In this document: positions 24,724 to 32,062 of the stretch, one piece after another
Position numbering within the stretch: the first letter of the stretch is position 1
Layout of the letters: each line of letters begins with the position of its first letter
Source: an uncultured Actinomycetes bacterium
GTDB lineage: Bacteria > Actinomycetota > Thermoleophilia > Solirubrobacterales > 70-9
Direction of reading: 5' to 3'
DNA: 64,000 nucleotides
Assembly: GCA_946482365.1 (NCBI GenBank)
Contig: CAMLQY010000002.1
Location: 62,001 to 126,000, forward strand
Program-made: the position numbers and the translations under genes
Notes under the pieces: model-generated
The model's input: the letters and a program-made list of their open reading frames with translations, nothing else
Databases searched by the model: none
Told to the model about the DNA's origin: nothing

Positions 24724-25512
24724 TTACCCCGTGGCGAGCCTGGTCGGATCGCCCGGAGCCACCTGCGACAGGCTACCGTGTCGGCGCCGCACGACGAGGA
24801 TCCACACCGCCCCGATCAGCGCCATCGCCAGGCTCTCCAGCTGCGCGGTGGTGAGGCCGAGGAGGGCGTCCTCGTTGCGGCGCAGGAACTCGATCAGGAA
24901 GCGCTCCGCGCCGGCGTAGACGAGGTAGAGCGCGAAGAGGACGCCCGCGCGGAAGCGATCGCGCAGCTGCCAGAGCACCCAGGCGCCGAGGCCCATCGCC
25001 AGCGTCTCGTAGATCGGCGTCGGGTGGACGGTGCCGTCGGTGGGGACCGTGCCGTCGGGATACGCCATCGCCCAGGGGCCGTCCCAGGCCTTGCCGTAGT
25101 CGCCGTCGCCGGAGAGCTGGCAGCCGCAGCGGCCGATCGCGTAGCCGAGCGCCAGCGCCGGCGCGGCGAGGTCGAGCAGGGCGAGACCGAGGAAGTCGCG
25201 GTAGGCGGCCCAGAGCAGGACGGCCAGGGCGCCGCCGATCGCACCGCCGTACCAGACCAGGCCCGAGCCGGAGAAGAGGTTCCCGATCAGGTCGTCCCTG
25301 ACGCTGTCGTAGTTCTGCACGACGAAGTAGACGCGCGAGCCGACGATGCCGCCGATCAGCGCGGCGAAGCCCATCTCATACGCCCAGTCGACCGGCTTGC
25401 CGATCTCCCCCAGCCGCTTCCAGATCAGCGCCCCCGCGGCGAGGAAGGCAAGGGCGAACATCAGGCCGAAGGTCTGGAGGGTGAGCGGCCCGATGTGGAG
25501 CTCGGGGTACAT
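24724..25512 (-). CDS. lgt: prolipoprotein diacylglyceryl transferase
   Basis: The 262-residue polytopic enzyme transfers diacylglycerol from phosphatidylglycerol to the lipobox cysteine of prolipoproteins. The family signature appears as YAIGRCGCQLSGDGDYG (usual form GRxGNFxN) near residues 127-143. Other conserved spots are GLVWYGGAIGG and HPTPIYE. About seven hydrophobic helices are visible. The start is immediately adjacent to the argF stop (no gap). The window encodes lipobox proteins that would be substrates. Confidence 0.95.
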   Translation of the reverse strand: MYPELHIGPLTLQTFGLMFALAFLAAGALIWKRLGEIGKPVDWAYEMGFAALIGGIVGSRVYFVVQNYDSVRDDLIGNLFSGSGLVWYGGAIGGALAVLLWAAYRDFLGLALLDLAAPALALGYAIGRCGCQLSGDGDYGKAWDGPWAMAYPDGTVPTDGTVHPTPIYETLAMGLGAWVLWQLRDRFRAGVLFALYLVYAGAERFLIEFLRRNEDALLGLTTAQLESLAMALIGAVWILVVRRRHGSLSQVAPGDPTRLATG

Positions 25513-26400
25513 CTAGTCGCCGATCAGCATCTCCAGCAGCGCCTTCTGCGCGTGCAGGCGGTTCTCCGCCTGGTCCCAGACGGCGGAGCGCGCGCCGTAG
25601 AGGACCTCAGCGCTGATCTCCTCGCCAGGATGCGCGGGCAGGCAGTGCAGGACGACGGCGTCGTCCCCGGCCGCCGCGAGCAGGTCGGCGTCGATGCGGA
25701 AGGGGGCCAGGTCCGCCCGGCGGCGCTCGGCCTCGGCCTCGTCCCCCATGCTGACCCAGACGTCGGTGTAGAGCGCGTCGGCACCGGCCACGGCGTCGCG
25801 CGGGTCGCCGGTCAGCTTCGCCCCGTGGCCCTCCTCGAGCTGGTAGCCGGAGGGCGCCGCGACGATCACCTCGACGCCCGCCAGCTCGCCGGCGACGGCC
25901 AGCGAGCGGGCGACGTTGTTGCCGTCGCCGACGTAGGCGAGGCGCAGGCCGGCGAGCTCGCCGCGGCGCTCACGCAGGGTGAGCAGGTCGGCCAGCGCCT
26001 GGCAGGGGTGGTGGAGCGGGGTGAGCGCGTTGACGACGGGCACCTCGGCCGCGTCCGCCAGCTCGGCGACGGCCTCGTGGGAGCCGGAGCGGATCACGAT
26101 CGCATCGACGTAGCGCGAGAGCACCCGGGCGGTGTCGCCGATCGACTCCCCGCGGGAGAGCTGGAGCTCCTCGCCGCGCAGCACGACCGGGGTCGCGCCC
26201 AGCTCGGCGACGCCGACCTCGAAGGAGATCCTCGTCCGCGTCGAGGGCTTCTCGAAGAGGAGGGCGACGCTGCGCCCGGCGAGCGAGCCGACCCCGAGCC
26301 CCTCCCGGCGGCCCGCTTTCAGCTCGGCCGCGCGGTCGAGCAGCCTGCCGAGCTCGAACGCGCCCAGCTCTTCGCCTGTGAGGAAGTCCCGCTTCTCCAA
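25513..26400 (-). CDS. argF: ornithine carbamoyltransferase
   Basis: The 295-residue enzyme makes citrulline from ornithine and carbamoyl phosphate in arginine synthesis. The carbamoyl-phosphate site is KPSTRTRISFEVG, with HHPCQALAD and the ornithine-loop HCLPAHPGEEIS. The reading frame extends far upstream without a start consistent with the family; TTG at 26400 (LEKRDFLTGEEL) gives the correct N-terminus. No other arginine gene lies nearby. It is divergent from the nuclease-family gene with an 18-bp gap, so promoters must overlap the coding ends. Confidence 0.93.
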   Translation of the reverse strand: MEKRDFLTGEELGAFELGRLLDRAAELKAGRREGLGVGSLAGRSVALLFEKPSTRTRISFEVGVAELGATPVVLRGEELQLSRGESIGDTARVLSRYVDAIVIRSGSHEAVAELADAAEVPVVNALTPLHHPCQALADLLTLRERRGELAGLRLAYVGDGNNVARSLAVAGELAGVEVIVAAPSGYQLEEGHGAKLTGDPRDAVAGADALYTDVWVSMGDEAEAERRRADLAPFRIDADLLAAAGDDAVVLHCLPAHPGEEISAEVLYGARSAVWDQAENRLHAQKALLEMLIGD

Positions 26401-26418
26401 GCACCGGATACTAAGTGT

Positions 26419-27237
26419 GTGCAGTTCACCGCGATCAGCTGGAACCTCTTCCACGGGCGCGATTTCCCGCCCGACCCGGCGCTCTTCACCTGGCGATCGC
26501 GCCTGCTGCGGATCGAGGAGCGGAACGCCACGCACCTGCAGGTGAACCGCGGGCTCGAGGCCGAGTTCGGGCAGGTGCTCGCCGGGGCCGGGTGGGACGT
26601 CGCCCTGCTGCAGGAGTGCCCGCCGCGCTTCGCCGCGCCCCTGGCCAGGTTCTGCGCCGCCGAGCCCCACCGCGCGCTCACCTCGCGCAACTCGCTCGCC
26701 GCCCTGCGCGGCTTCGCCGCCCGGATCAACCCCGACCTGATCGCCTCCGGCGAGGGCGGCTCGAACCTGACCCTGGTGCGTTCGGGGGGGCCGCTGGGGG
26801 AGATCGTCGAGCGACGCGAGCTGACGATCCACGAGGGCAGGCCGGAGCGCCGCGCGATGGCCTTCACCCGCACCGCCTCCGGAGTCTGCGTGGCGAACCT
26901 GCACGCGACCAACGACCAGCCGGCGCTGGCCGCCGAGGACGTCCTGCGCGCGGCGGAGCGCAGCGGTGAGTGGGCCGGCGGGGCGCCGCTGATCTTCGGC
27001 GGCGACCTCAACCTGCGACCGGGCGACGATCCGGGCGTCTTCGACGTGCTGCACGAGCGCTTCGGGCTCGCCGGGGTGACCGGGCCGCGTGCGATCGACC
27101 ACCTGCTCTCGCGTGGAGTGAGGATCGCTGAGGCGGCGGCGCCCTGGCCCCCCGAGCGCCGGGAGCTGCCGCGAGGAGGCCTGGCGCTGCGCCTTTCCGA
27201 CCACGCTCCCGTCCAGGCCGGCTTCGAGCTCGGGTAA
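26419..27237 (+). CDS. endonuclease/exonuclease/phosphatase family protein
   Basis: The 272-residue protein has the EEP metal-site motifs: SWNLFHGRD near the start (asparagine ligand), LLQECPPRF (glutamate), NLHATND, FGGDLNLRPGDD (aspartate-asparagine pair) and the C-terminal LSDHAPVQA (aspartate-histidine). No signal peptide is seen, so it is probably cytoplasmic. GTG 26419 (VQFTAISWNLF) is the only sensible start; the frame upstream is antisense to argF. Its substrate could be DNA, RNA or a phosphoester. Confidence 0.85.
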   Translation: MQFTAISWNLFHGRDFPPDPALFTWRSRLLRIEERNATHLQVNRGLEAEFGQVLAGAGWDVALLQECPPRFAAPLARFCAAEPHRALTSRNSLAALRGFAARINPDLIASGEGGSNLTLVRSGGPLGEIVERRELTIHEGRPERRAMAFTRTASGVCVANLHATNDQPALAAEDVLRAAERSGEWAGGAPLIFGGDLNLRPGDDPGVFDVLHERFGLAGVTGPRAIDHLLSRGVRIAEAAAPWPPERRELPRGGLALRLSDHAPVQAGFELG

Positions 27238-27314
27238 TCCAGGCCGGCGAACCGGCAGGGATGAGATAGTCAACCGGGAAGACCCCCGGCAACCCCACCA
27301 GGAGGCAAGAGACC

Positions 27315-27779
27315 ATGGCCGCGAAAAAACAGACCACCGGCAAAGCGACGAAAAAACCCAAAGCCGGCGCGCGCGCCAGGAAAGCCCCGAAAAAAGCCAA
27401 AGCCGGGAAGAAACCCGCGGCCAGGAAAGCCAAAGCCAAAACTGCGAAAAAAACCGCGACCCGTGGCAGCGCGACGGCGGCGGGGCTCGACAAGAGCGTC
27501 GAGCAGTTCCGCGAGAGCCTCGAGCGCAGCGTCACCCTCAGCCGCGACCGGCTCCAGGAGGTCGTCGACGACGCGGTCAAACGCGGTCGCATGACCCGCA
27601 GCGACGCCGAGAAGATGATCTCCGACCTGGTCAAAAAGGGACGGCGGCAGACCGACTCGCTGCTGAAGGAGCTCGAACGGCTGATCAAACAGGCGCGCAA
27701 AGAGGTCGGCGGCCGCGCCCAGCCGGTGCGCAAGCAGGCCACTCAGGCGGCTCGCCGTGCGCGCAAGAAACTCGGCTAG
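27315..27779 (+). CDS. lysine/alanine-rich phasin-like protein
   Basis: The 154-residue protein has two parts. Residues 1-~55 are almost only K, A, P and T (AAKKPA-type repeats), like histone-H1-like bacterial tails. Residues ~58-154 form an amphipathic helix with DKSVEQFRESLERSV, DAVKRGRMTRSDAEKMISDLVKKG and a basic end, as in phasin/PhaF-type proteins. PhaF couples polyhydroxyalkanoate granules to DNA; such a role here is inference. AGGAGG precedes ATG 27315. The tail uses many AAA codons, rare in this genome. The methyltransferase gene follows without a gap. Confidence 0.7.
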   Translation: MAAKKQTTGKATKKPKAGARARKAPKKAKAGKKPAARKAKAKTAKKTATRGSATAAGLDKSVEQFRESLERSVTLSRDRLQEVVDDAVKRGRMTRSDAEKMISDLVKKGRRQTDSLLKELERLIKQARKEVGGRAQPVRKQATQAARRARKKLG

Positions 27780-29123
27780 GTGAACCAGGCCAGCGGTGAG
27801 GCCCCGGCTGCTCGCCGGCACCGCGGAGAGCAGCTCGAGGTCGAGATCGACTCGCTTGCCTTCGGCGGGCGCGGCGTGGCGCGCTCGGAGGGCCTCGTCG
27901 TCTTCGTCGCCGGCGGGCTGCCCGGCGACCGCGTGCGGGTCGAGATCACCAAGGCGAAGAAGCGCTTCGCCGAGGCGCGCACGGTGGAGCTGCTGCAGCC
28001 CGGAGCCGAGCGGATCGCCGACCGCTGCACCCACGACGGCGAGCCCTGCCCGGGGGCGCCGTGGCAGGGCCTTGCCTACGAGCGGCAGCTGGCCTGCAAG
28101 CGCGACCAGGTGGACGAGGCGTTGCGCCGCATCGGCGGCCTCGACGGCTTCGAGCTGGAGGAGATCGAGCCGGCGGTCGAACGGTGGCGCTACCGCAACA
28201 AGCTCGAGTACAGCTTCGGCGAGCGCGACGGCGAGGCGATCCTCGGCTTCCACGCCCGCGGCCGCTGGGACCTCGTCGTCGACGTCGAGGACTGCCTGCT
28301 CGCCTCCGAGCGGGGCAACGCGGCGCGCAACGCGGTCCGCGAGTGGGCACGGCTGGAAGCGGTGCCCCCCTACGACGGGCGCGAGCGGACCGGCGTGCTG
28401 CGCAACCTGGCGGTGCGCGAGGGCTGGCGCACGGGCCAGATCCAGACCCGGCTGGTGACCTCCGCCGCCCGCTTCCCGAAGCCACCGGTCGACCTGCACA
28501 CGGCGATCGAGGGCGACTCGGGCGGGACCGACGGCCCGACTGGCGTGCTCGGCGAGGAGCGCCTGCGCGAGGAGCTTTGCGGCCTGCGCCTCCAGATGTC
28601 CCACGGCGCCTTCTTCCAGACCAACACCGAGATGGCCGAGCGGCTCTACGCGGTCGCCGCCGAGTACGCGGGCCTGAGCGGCAGCGAGCGGGTCTTCGAC
28701 CTCTACTGCGGAATCGGCACGATCGGGTTGACGATGGCCAAGCGCGCCGGCGAGGTCTGGGGCCTGGAGATAGTCCCGGAGGCGATCGCCGACGCCGAGC
28801 GCAACGCCGAGCTGAACGGGATCGGGAACGCCCGCTTCATCGCCGGCAGCGCCCGCACCGGTGTCCGCCCCCTGATCGAGAAGGCGGGCAAGCCCGACGT
28901 GGTCGTCATCGACCCGCCCCGCGCCGGCCTCTCGCAGAAGATCGTGCGGCGGGTGCTGGAGTGCGAGGCGAAGAAGATCGTCTACGTCTCCTGCAACCCG
29001 ACGACGCTGGCGCCCAACGCCGCCCAGATGGTCGAGGCCGGCTACACCCTGAAACGGGTCAAGCCGGTCGACATGTTCCCCCAGACCCCGCACATCGAGT
29101 GCGTGGCGCTGCTGGAGAGGTAA
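27780..29123 (+). CDS. RNA uracil-C5 methyltransferase (TrmA/RlmD family)
   Basis: The 447-residue protein starts with a TRAM domain (residues ~18-75, VEIDSLAFGGRGVARSEG). A cysteine set CTHDGEPCPGAPW follows that lacks the full four-cysteine cluster seen in iron-sulfur RlmD. The SAM domain has FDLYCGIGTIGLTMAK, DPPRAGLS and the catalytic cysteine in VSCNPTTLAPN with terminal DMFPQTPHIECVALL. It should convert uridine to 5-methyluridine in tRNA or 23S rRNA; which RNA cannot be told. GTG at 27780 directly follows the previous stop. Confidence 0.92.
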   Translation: MNQASGEAPAARRHRGEQLEVEIDSLAFGGRGVARSEGLVVFVAGGLPGDRVRVEITKAKKRFAEARTVELLQPGAERIADRCTHDGEPCPGAPWQGLAYERQLACKRDQVDEALRRIGGLDGFELEEIEPAVERWRYRNKLEYSFGERDGEAILGFHARGRWDLVVDVEDCLLASERGNAARNAVREWARLEAVPPYDGRERTGVLRNLAVREGWRTGQIQTRLVTSAARFPKPPVDLHTAIEGDSGGTDGPTGVLGEERLREELCGLRLQMSHGAFFQTNTEMAERLYAVAAEYAGLSGSERVFDLYCGIGTIGLTMAKRAGEVWGLEIVPEAIADAERNAELNGIGNARFIAGSARTGVRPLIEKAGKPDVVVIDPPRAGLSQKIVRRVLECEAKKIVYVSCNPTTLAPNAAQMVEAGYTLKRVKPVDMFPQTPHIECVALLER

Positions 29124-29127
29124 AGCT

Positions 29128-29400
29128 CTAGAGGGCGGCGGCCAGCAGAGTGCATATAGCGGCAAAGCCAGCCAGGATCGCGCCGGTCAGAGCGACGGCT
29201 CCAAAGGCGATCGTGCGCTGGACGCTGTCGATACGGTCGTTCACTCGTTCGAGGCCTTCTTTCATCTCACCCCGCATCGCCGTGAATTCGGTCCTCATCT
29301 CCAGCCGAAGACCGCCGATCTCCCCTTCGGCCTTCTCGAACCCGTGATCGACCTTGCCGCTCAGTTCGTCGAGCCGGCCCTCTGTCCATTCCTGCGCCAT
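29128..29400 (-). CDS. small coiled-coil membrane-anchored protein
   Basis: The 90-residue protein has an N-terminal coiled coil (MAQEWTEGRLDELSGKVDHG, heptad-like to residue ~60) and a C-terminal hydrophobic segment AVALTGAILAGFAAICTLLA. Such coiled-coil/tail-anchor proteins are common and mostly uncharacterised. An alternative start at 29409 adds three residues. It converges on the methyltransferase with a 4-bp gap. Confidence 0.7.
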   Translation of the reverse strand: MAQEWTEGRLDELSGKVDHGFEKAEGEIGGLRLEMRTEFTAMRGEMKEGLERVNDRIDSVQRTIAFGAVALTGAILAGFAAICTLLAAAL

Positions 29401-29507
29401 TGCCTCCATGATGCCAGGCTAGATCGAAATGTGTTGTCTGTAGTTGAGCTGACATTAGAAAAGCGTCACGTCTTTCGCACGACACTCAGGCAATAGGCTT
29501 CCTCGCC

Positions 29508-30296
29508 GTGAGCGACGGGCAAGGCAGAGGCTTCGGGGTGGCCGCCGGGCTCGACCCCGAGGTGGCCCAACCGCTGGCCGAGCGCTGCGCCGAGCTCGGC
29601 TACGGATCGATGTGGTCGAACGACCATCCCGGCGCCAAGGGGCTGGAGACGCTGGCGGAGTTCGGCGCCGCCGCTCCCGATGCAGATCTGGGCGTCGCCG
29701 TGATCGCGCTCGACCGCACCCCGCCGGAGGCGATCGCCGCCGACGTCGAGCGGCTCGGGCTCGACCCCGCCCGCCTCTGGCTCGGCGTCGGAGCCGGCTT
29801 CTCGGAGAAGCCGCTGACGCGGATGCGCGAGGCGCTCCCCGAGCTGCGCGAGCGCCTGCCCGGCGTGCGCCTGGTCCTCGCCGCGATGGGCCCGAAGATG
29901 TGCGCCCTCGCCGGCGCCTCCTACGACGGCGCCTTCTTCAACTGGATGACCCCCGAGTTCGCCGCCGGCGCCCGCGCCAAGGTCGAGGCCGGCGCCAGGG
30001 AGGCCGGCCGCGAGACGCCCCCGGTCTTCGGCTACGTGCGCACCGCCGTCGGCCCCGACGCCCCCGAGCGCCTGGCCAAGGAGGAGTCCTTCTACCGCGA
30101 CCTCCACGACGGCTACCGCAACCACTTCGCCCGCCTGGAGGAGCCCGAGGGCACGGTGGGCGTCGCCGCCGCCGACGCGGGCTCCGCGCAAAAGGCCATC
30201 GCCGCCTACACCGCCCTCGACACGATCGTGATCAGGGGCCTGGCCAGCGCTAGGACCGAAGCGATGAGCGCCGTCGCCGAGGCCGTCCGGCCCTAA
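29508..30296 (+). CDS. LLM-class flavin/F420-dependent oxidoreductase
   Basis: The 262-residue TIM-barrel protein belongs to the luciferase-like monooxygenase family. Indicators are ELGYGSMWSNDHPGAKG near residue 30, LGVAVIALDRTPPEAIAADVERLGLDPARLWLGVGAGF (family hallmark of strand 3-4), and FFNWMTPE. In actinobacteria most such enzymes use coenzyme F420. It is shorter than typical (~300), with a reduced insertion region. The start is GTG at 29508. The substrate is unknown. Confidence 0.82.
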   Translation: MSDGQGRGFGVAAGLDPEVAQPLAERCAELGYGSMWSNDHPGAKGLETLAEFGAAAPDADLGVAVIALDRTPPEAIAADVERLGLDPARLWLGVGAGFSEKPLTRMREALPELRERLPGVRLVLAAMGPKMCALAGASYDGAFFNWMTPEFAAGARAKVEAGAREAGRETPPVFGYVRTAVGPDAPERLAKEESFYRDLHDGYRNHFARLEEPEGTVGVAAADAGSAQKAIAAYTALDTIVIRGLASARTEAMSAVAEAVRP

Positions 30297-30333
30297 AAGT
30301 TCCGGCGCGTCCGCTGTCTAGGATGCGCGGCCA

Positions 30334-30651
30334 TCGCCGCTGAAGCCCAGATAGACAGGCCGCTGGCCCGCAGGTCGGCAGCACGATCTTCATCAGCCGC
30401 TGGCTGCAGGCGCCCCTCTACCTGGGCCTGATCGCCGCCCAGGGGTCTACGTCTGGCGCTTCATGCAGGAGCTCTGGCACCTGGTCAGCGACGCCGGGCA
30501 CCTGAGCGAGAACGAGGTGATTCTGCTCGTCCTCGGCCTGGTCGACGTGGTGATGATCGCCAACCTCCTGATCATGGTCATCATCGGCGGGTATGAGACG
30601 CTCGAGACCAACCGCTCCGACGGCCACGCCCCAGCTCGGGTGGTCGATTGA
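30334..30651 (+). pseudogene. UPF0114 (YqhA-like) gene, frameshifted and truncated
   Basis: Pieces of a YqhA-family membrane protein lie in different frames: QIDRPLAR, then GSTIFISRWLQAPLYLGLIAAQ, then VYVWRFMQELWHLVSDAGHL followed by LLVLGLVDVVMIANLLIMVIIGGYETLE. At least two single-base shifts separate them (one in AGGTCGGC near 30375, one in CAGGGGTCTACG near 30445). The last third of the family is missing: the frame ends at TGA inside a palindromic repeat (family B). The gene therefore looks inactivated, possibly with repeat insertion or deletion at its end. Confidence 0.8.
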
Positions 30652-30674
30652 CCCCCGCATAGGTGGGTCAATCG
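30645..30674. repeat. palindromic repeat family B, copy 1
   Basis: Arms CGATTGACCC (30645-30654) and GGGTCAATCG (30665-30674) are perfectly complementary around a 10-nt loop. The right side continues GTTCAG, so GGGTCAATCGTTCAG is identical to 15 bases inside purQ at 56961-56975. It contains the stop codon that truncates the UPF0114 pseudogene. The AT-richer stem contrasts with the GC-rich background. Confidence 0.75.
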
Positions 30675-30739
30675 TTCAGTCAGCCGCCGCCAGGTGGCGG
30701 GATCCTAAGCCGGACAACAGGATGACCGTGGCTGAGCGT

Positions 30740-30811
30740 TTACCGATGGGTTAGCACGTACTGCACAAGCAGCAAAATCACCAACGCCTGGATGGTCAGC
30801 GGAACGTCCAT
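30740..30811 (-). CDS. possible 23-residue membrane peptide
   Basis: Just after the winged-helix-like gene on the same strand (9-bp gap) lies ATG-TAA encoding MDVPLTIQALVILLLVQY and then VLTHR. This is a single hydrophobic helix with a basic end, a shape typical of small membrane regulators or type I toxin peptides. There is no strong ribosome-binding site, and no homologue is known to me. Support is only the composition and position. Confidence 0.3.
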   Translation of the reverse strand: MDVPLTIQALVILLLVQYVLTHR

Positions 30812-30820
30812 GATGCCCGT

Positions 30821-31237
30821 CTAGAAAGGCGCCTCCACGTATTCCGCAACCCTCCGGTCCATGCGGTACTTCGCTTCTCCTCGAATGGGATCCCAGGTCA
30901 TCTCCCACGGCTTAGCTCCCCCGTACCTGTGTTTCGCCCGCCTGCCAAATGCACCGAATACGCCGGCCATGCCTTTGGTGCCGGTTGGAATGTCGAGTGC
31001 CTTGGCGAGTTCGCTGGTGAAGACCCATTCTCCCTTTCGAGACGCGAGGTAATCAATCAGCTTGCGGTGTCGTTCTTCGGACTCCAAGTACATCCGGGTT
31101 ATTAGGTCTCCGTCCAGGACTTCTCGCGGGTTCGCCCCAGTCAAATCCTCTTGCTTTCCCCGACTTAGGTCGGCAAGCAACGAGATCACCTTTGGCACGT
31201 GCTCCTCTAGGACAGGTACTTGAATGTAGTTGGCCAT
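30821..31237 (-). CDS. unknown protein with winged-helix-like C-terminus
   Basis: The 138-residue protein (MANYIQVPVLEEHVPKVISL) is not recognised. The C-terminal half, HRKLIDYLASRKGEWVFTSE then LAKALDIPTG and HRYGGAKPWEMTWDP, resembles a winged helix-turn-helix. Codon use is clearly less GC-rich than in neighbours and the upstream region is AT-rich, indicating recent acquisition. An in-frame ATG at 31264 would add nine residues, but 31237 fits a leaderless transcript from the promoter just upstream. It may be a regulator. Confidence 0.65.
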   Translation of the reverse strand: MANYIQVPVLEEHVPKVISLLADLSRGKQEDLTGANPREVLDGDLITRMYLESEERHRKLIDYLASRKGEWVFTSELAKALDIPTGTKGMAGVFGAFGRRAKHRYGGAKPWEMTWDPIRGEAKYRMDRRVAEYVEAPF

Positions 31238-31243
31238 AAAGAA

Positions 31244-31271
31244 AGGATATATATATTTATTCACTTGTCAA
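31244..31271 (-). promoter_or_regulatory. promoter of the low-GC gene
   Basis: On the reverse strand TTGACA (31271-31266) is followed after 16 nt by TATCCT (31249-31244), with ATG 31237 seven bases further on, consistent with a leaderless mRNA. TATATA repeats lie between and could serve as an alternative -10. This is the clearest sigma-70-type promoter sequence in the window. Confidence 0.5.
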
Positions 31272-31399
31272 ACACAGCAAAGTGGAAGGGGCCGTACTGA
31301 GCCGGCCGCCGCAAGCAGAGGTGCTCGCGGGGGCGTGGCTGGGCAAGCAGTGCGCCGGCCAGGCGCGTCATCCGTGGGCGCGGCTGTGACCGCCGCCCG

Positions 31400-32062
31400 T
31401 CAGTACGGCGGCAGGTCCTCGTACCACTCGCCGAGGGCCTTGAAGGCGCGCCAGAAGCGCTGCTTGGCGTTCTCTTCGTCGAGCGAGTCGTCGATGTCGG
31501 GGGTGTAGAGGGCGTCGACGGTCGGGGTGAAGGCCTGGACCTCGCCCTCTAGGGGCTCGACCGGGCGGGAGAGCGGGACGTCGAGGCCGTTGAGGACGCG
31601 CAGGGCCGGCTCGCCCATGACGACGACGATCTTCGGCTGCACGATCGCGATCTCCTCGACCACGCGGCGCATGCACTCGGGGGCGGCAAGGTCGGGCTCT
31701 GCGATCGGGCACTTGACGCAGAGGGTCCCGTAGACGACGAGGGGATCGATGCCGAGCCGCTTGAAGCTCTTCATCAGCGCGTTGCCGGCGCGGCCGTAGA
31801 AGGCGACACCCTCTTCGATCTCCGCCGCCGCCGGAGCCTGCTTGAGCATGAAGACGTCCGCCTGCGGGTGGCCGGAGCCGAGCACCGGCATCAGCTTGCC
31901 GCGCGGGCAATGGGAGCAGGCCTGGAGCTCGTGGGTCAGGTGGTTGAGCTCGCGGATCGCCCGCTCGAGGTACTTCTCCTTGATCTCGTCGTCGGTCGCC
32001 GGCATGCTCGCCGCCTTCTTTGACGAACCGCGCTCGGCTCCTCTCGCGCGGCCCGCCTGCAT
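31400..32062 (-). CDS. uracil-DNA glycosylase superfamily protein, divergent
   Basis: The 220-residue protein has the iron-sulfur-type layout of family 4/5 uracil-DNA glycosylases: CSHC near residue 50, later CVKC and a cysteine in PEC. FYGRAGNALMKSF matches the family segment after motif A. However the motif A GEAPG is replaced by LKQAPAAAE and the C-terminal HPS-type motif is not evident, so glycosylase activity is doubtful. ATG 32062 overlaps the GT4-PHP stop (TGATG); ATG 32005 is an alternative that trims a basic N-terminus. Confidence 0.7.
   Translation of the reverse strand: MQAGRARGAERGSSKKAASMPATDDEIKEKYLERAIRELNHLTHELQACSHCPRGKLMPVLGSGHPQADVFMLKQAPAAAEIEEGVAFYGRAGNALMKSFKRLGIDPLVVYGTLCVKCPIAEPDLAAPECMRRVVEEIAIVQPKIVVVMGEPALRVLNGLDVPLSRPVEPLEGEVQAFTPTVDALYTPDIDDSLDEENAKQRFWRAFKALGEWYEDLPPY

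Noticed and set aside
24139..27237. 1032-residue forward frame
   Set aside because: All but the last quarter is antisense to prmC, lgt and argF, with R/S/G-rich or D/V/E-rich shadow composition. Only the part from 26419 is a real gene.
27238..27314. Possible riboswitch before the phasin-like gene
   Set aside because: Short CCGG-type stems are present but no known aptamer core can be traced.
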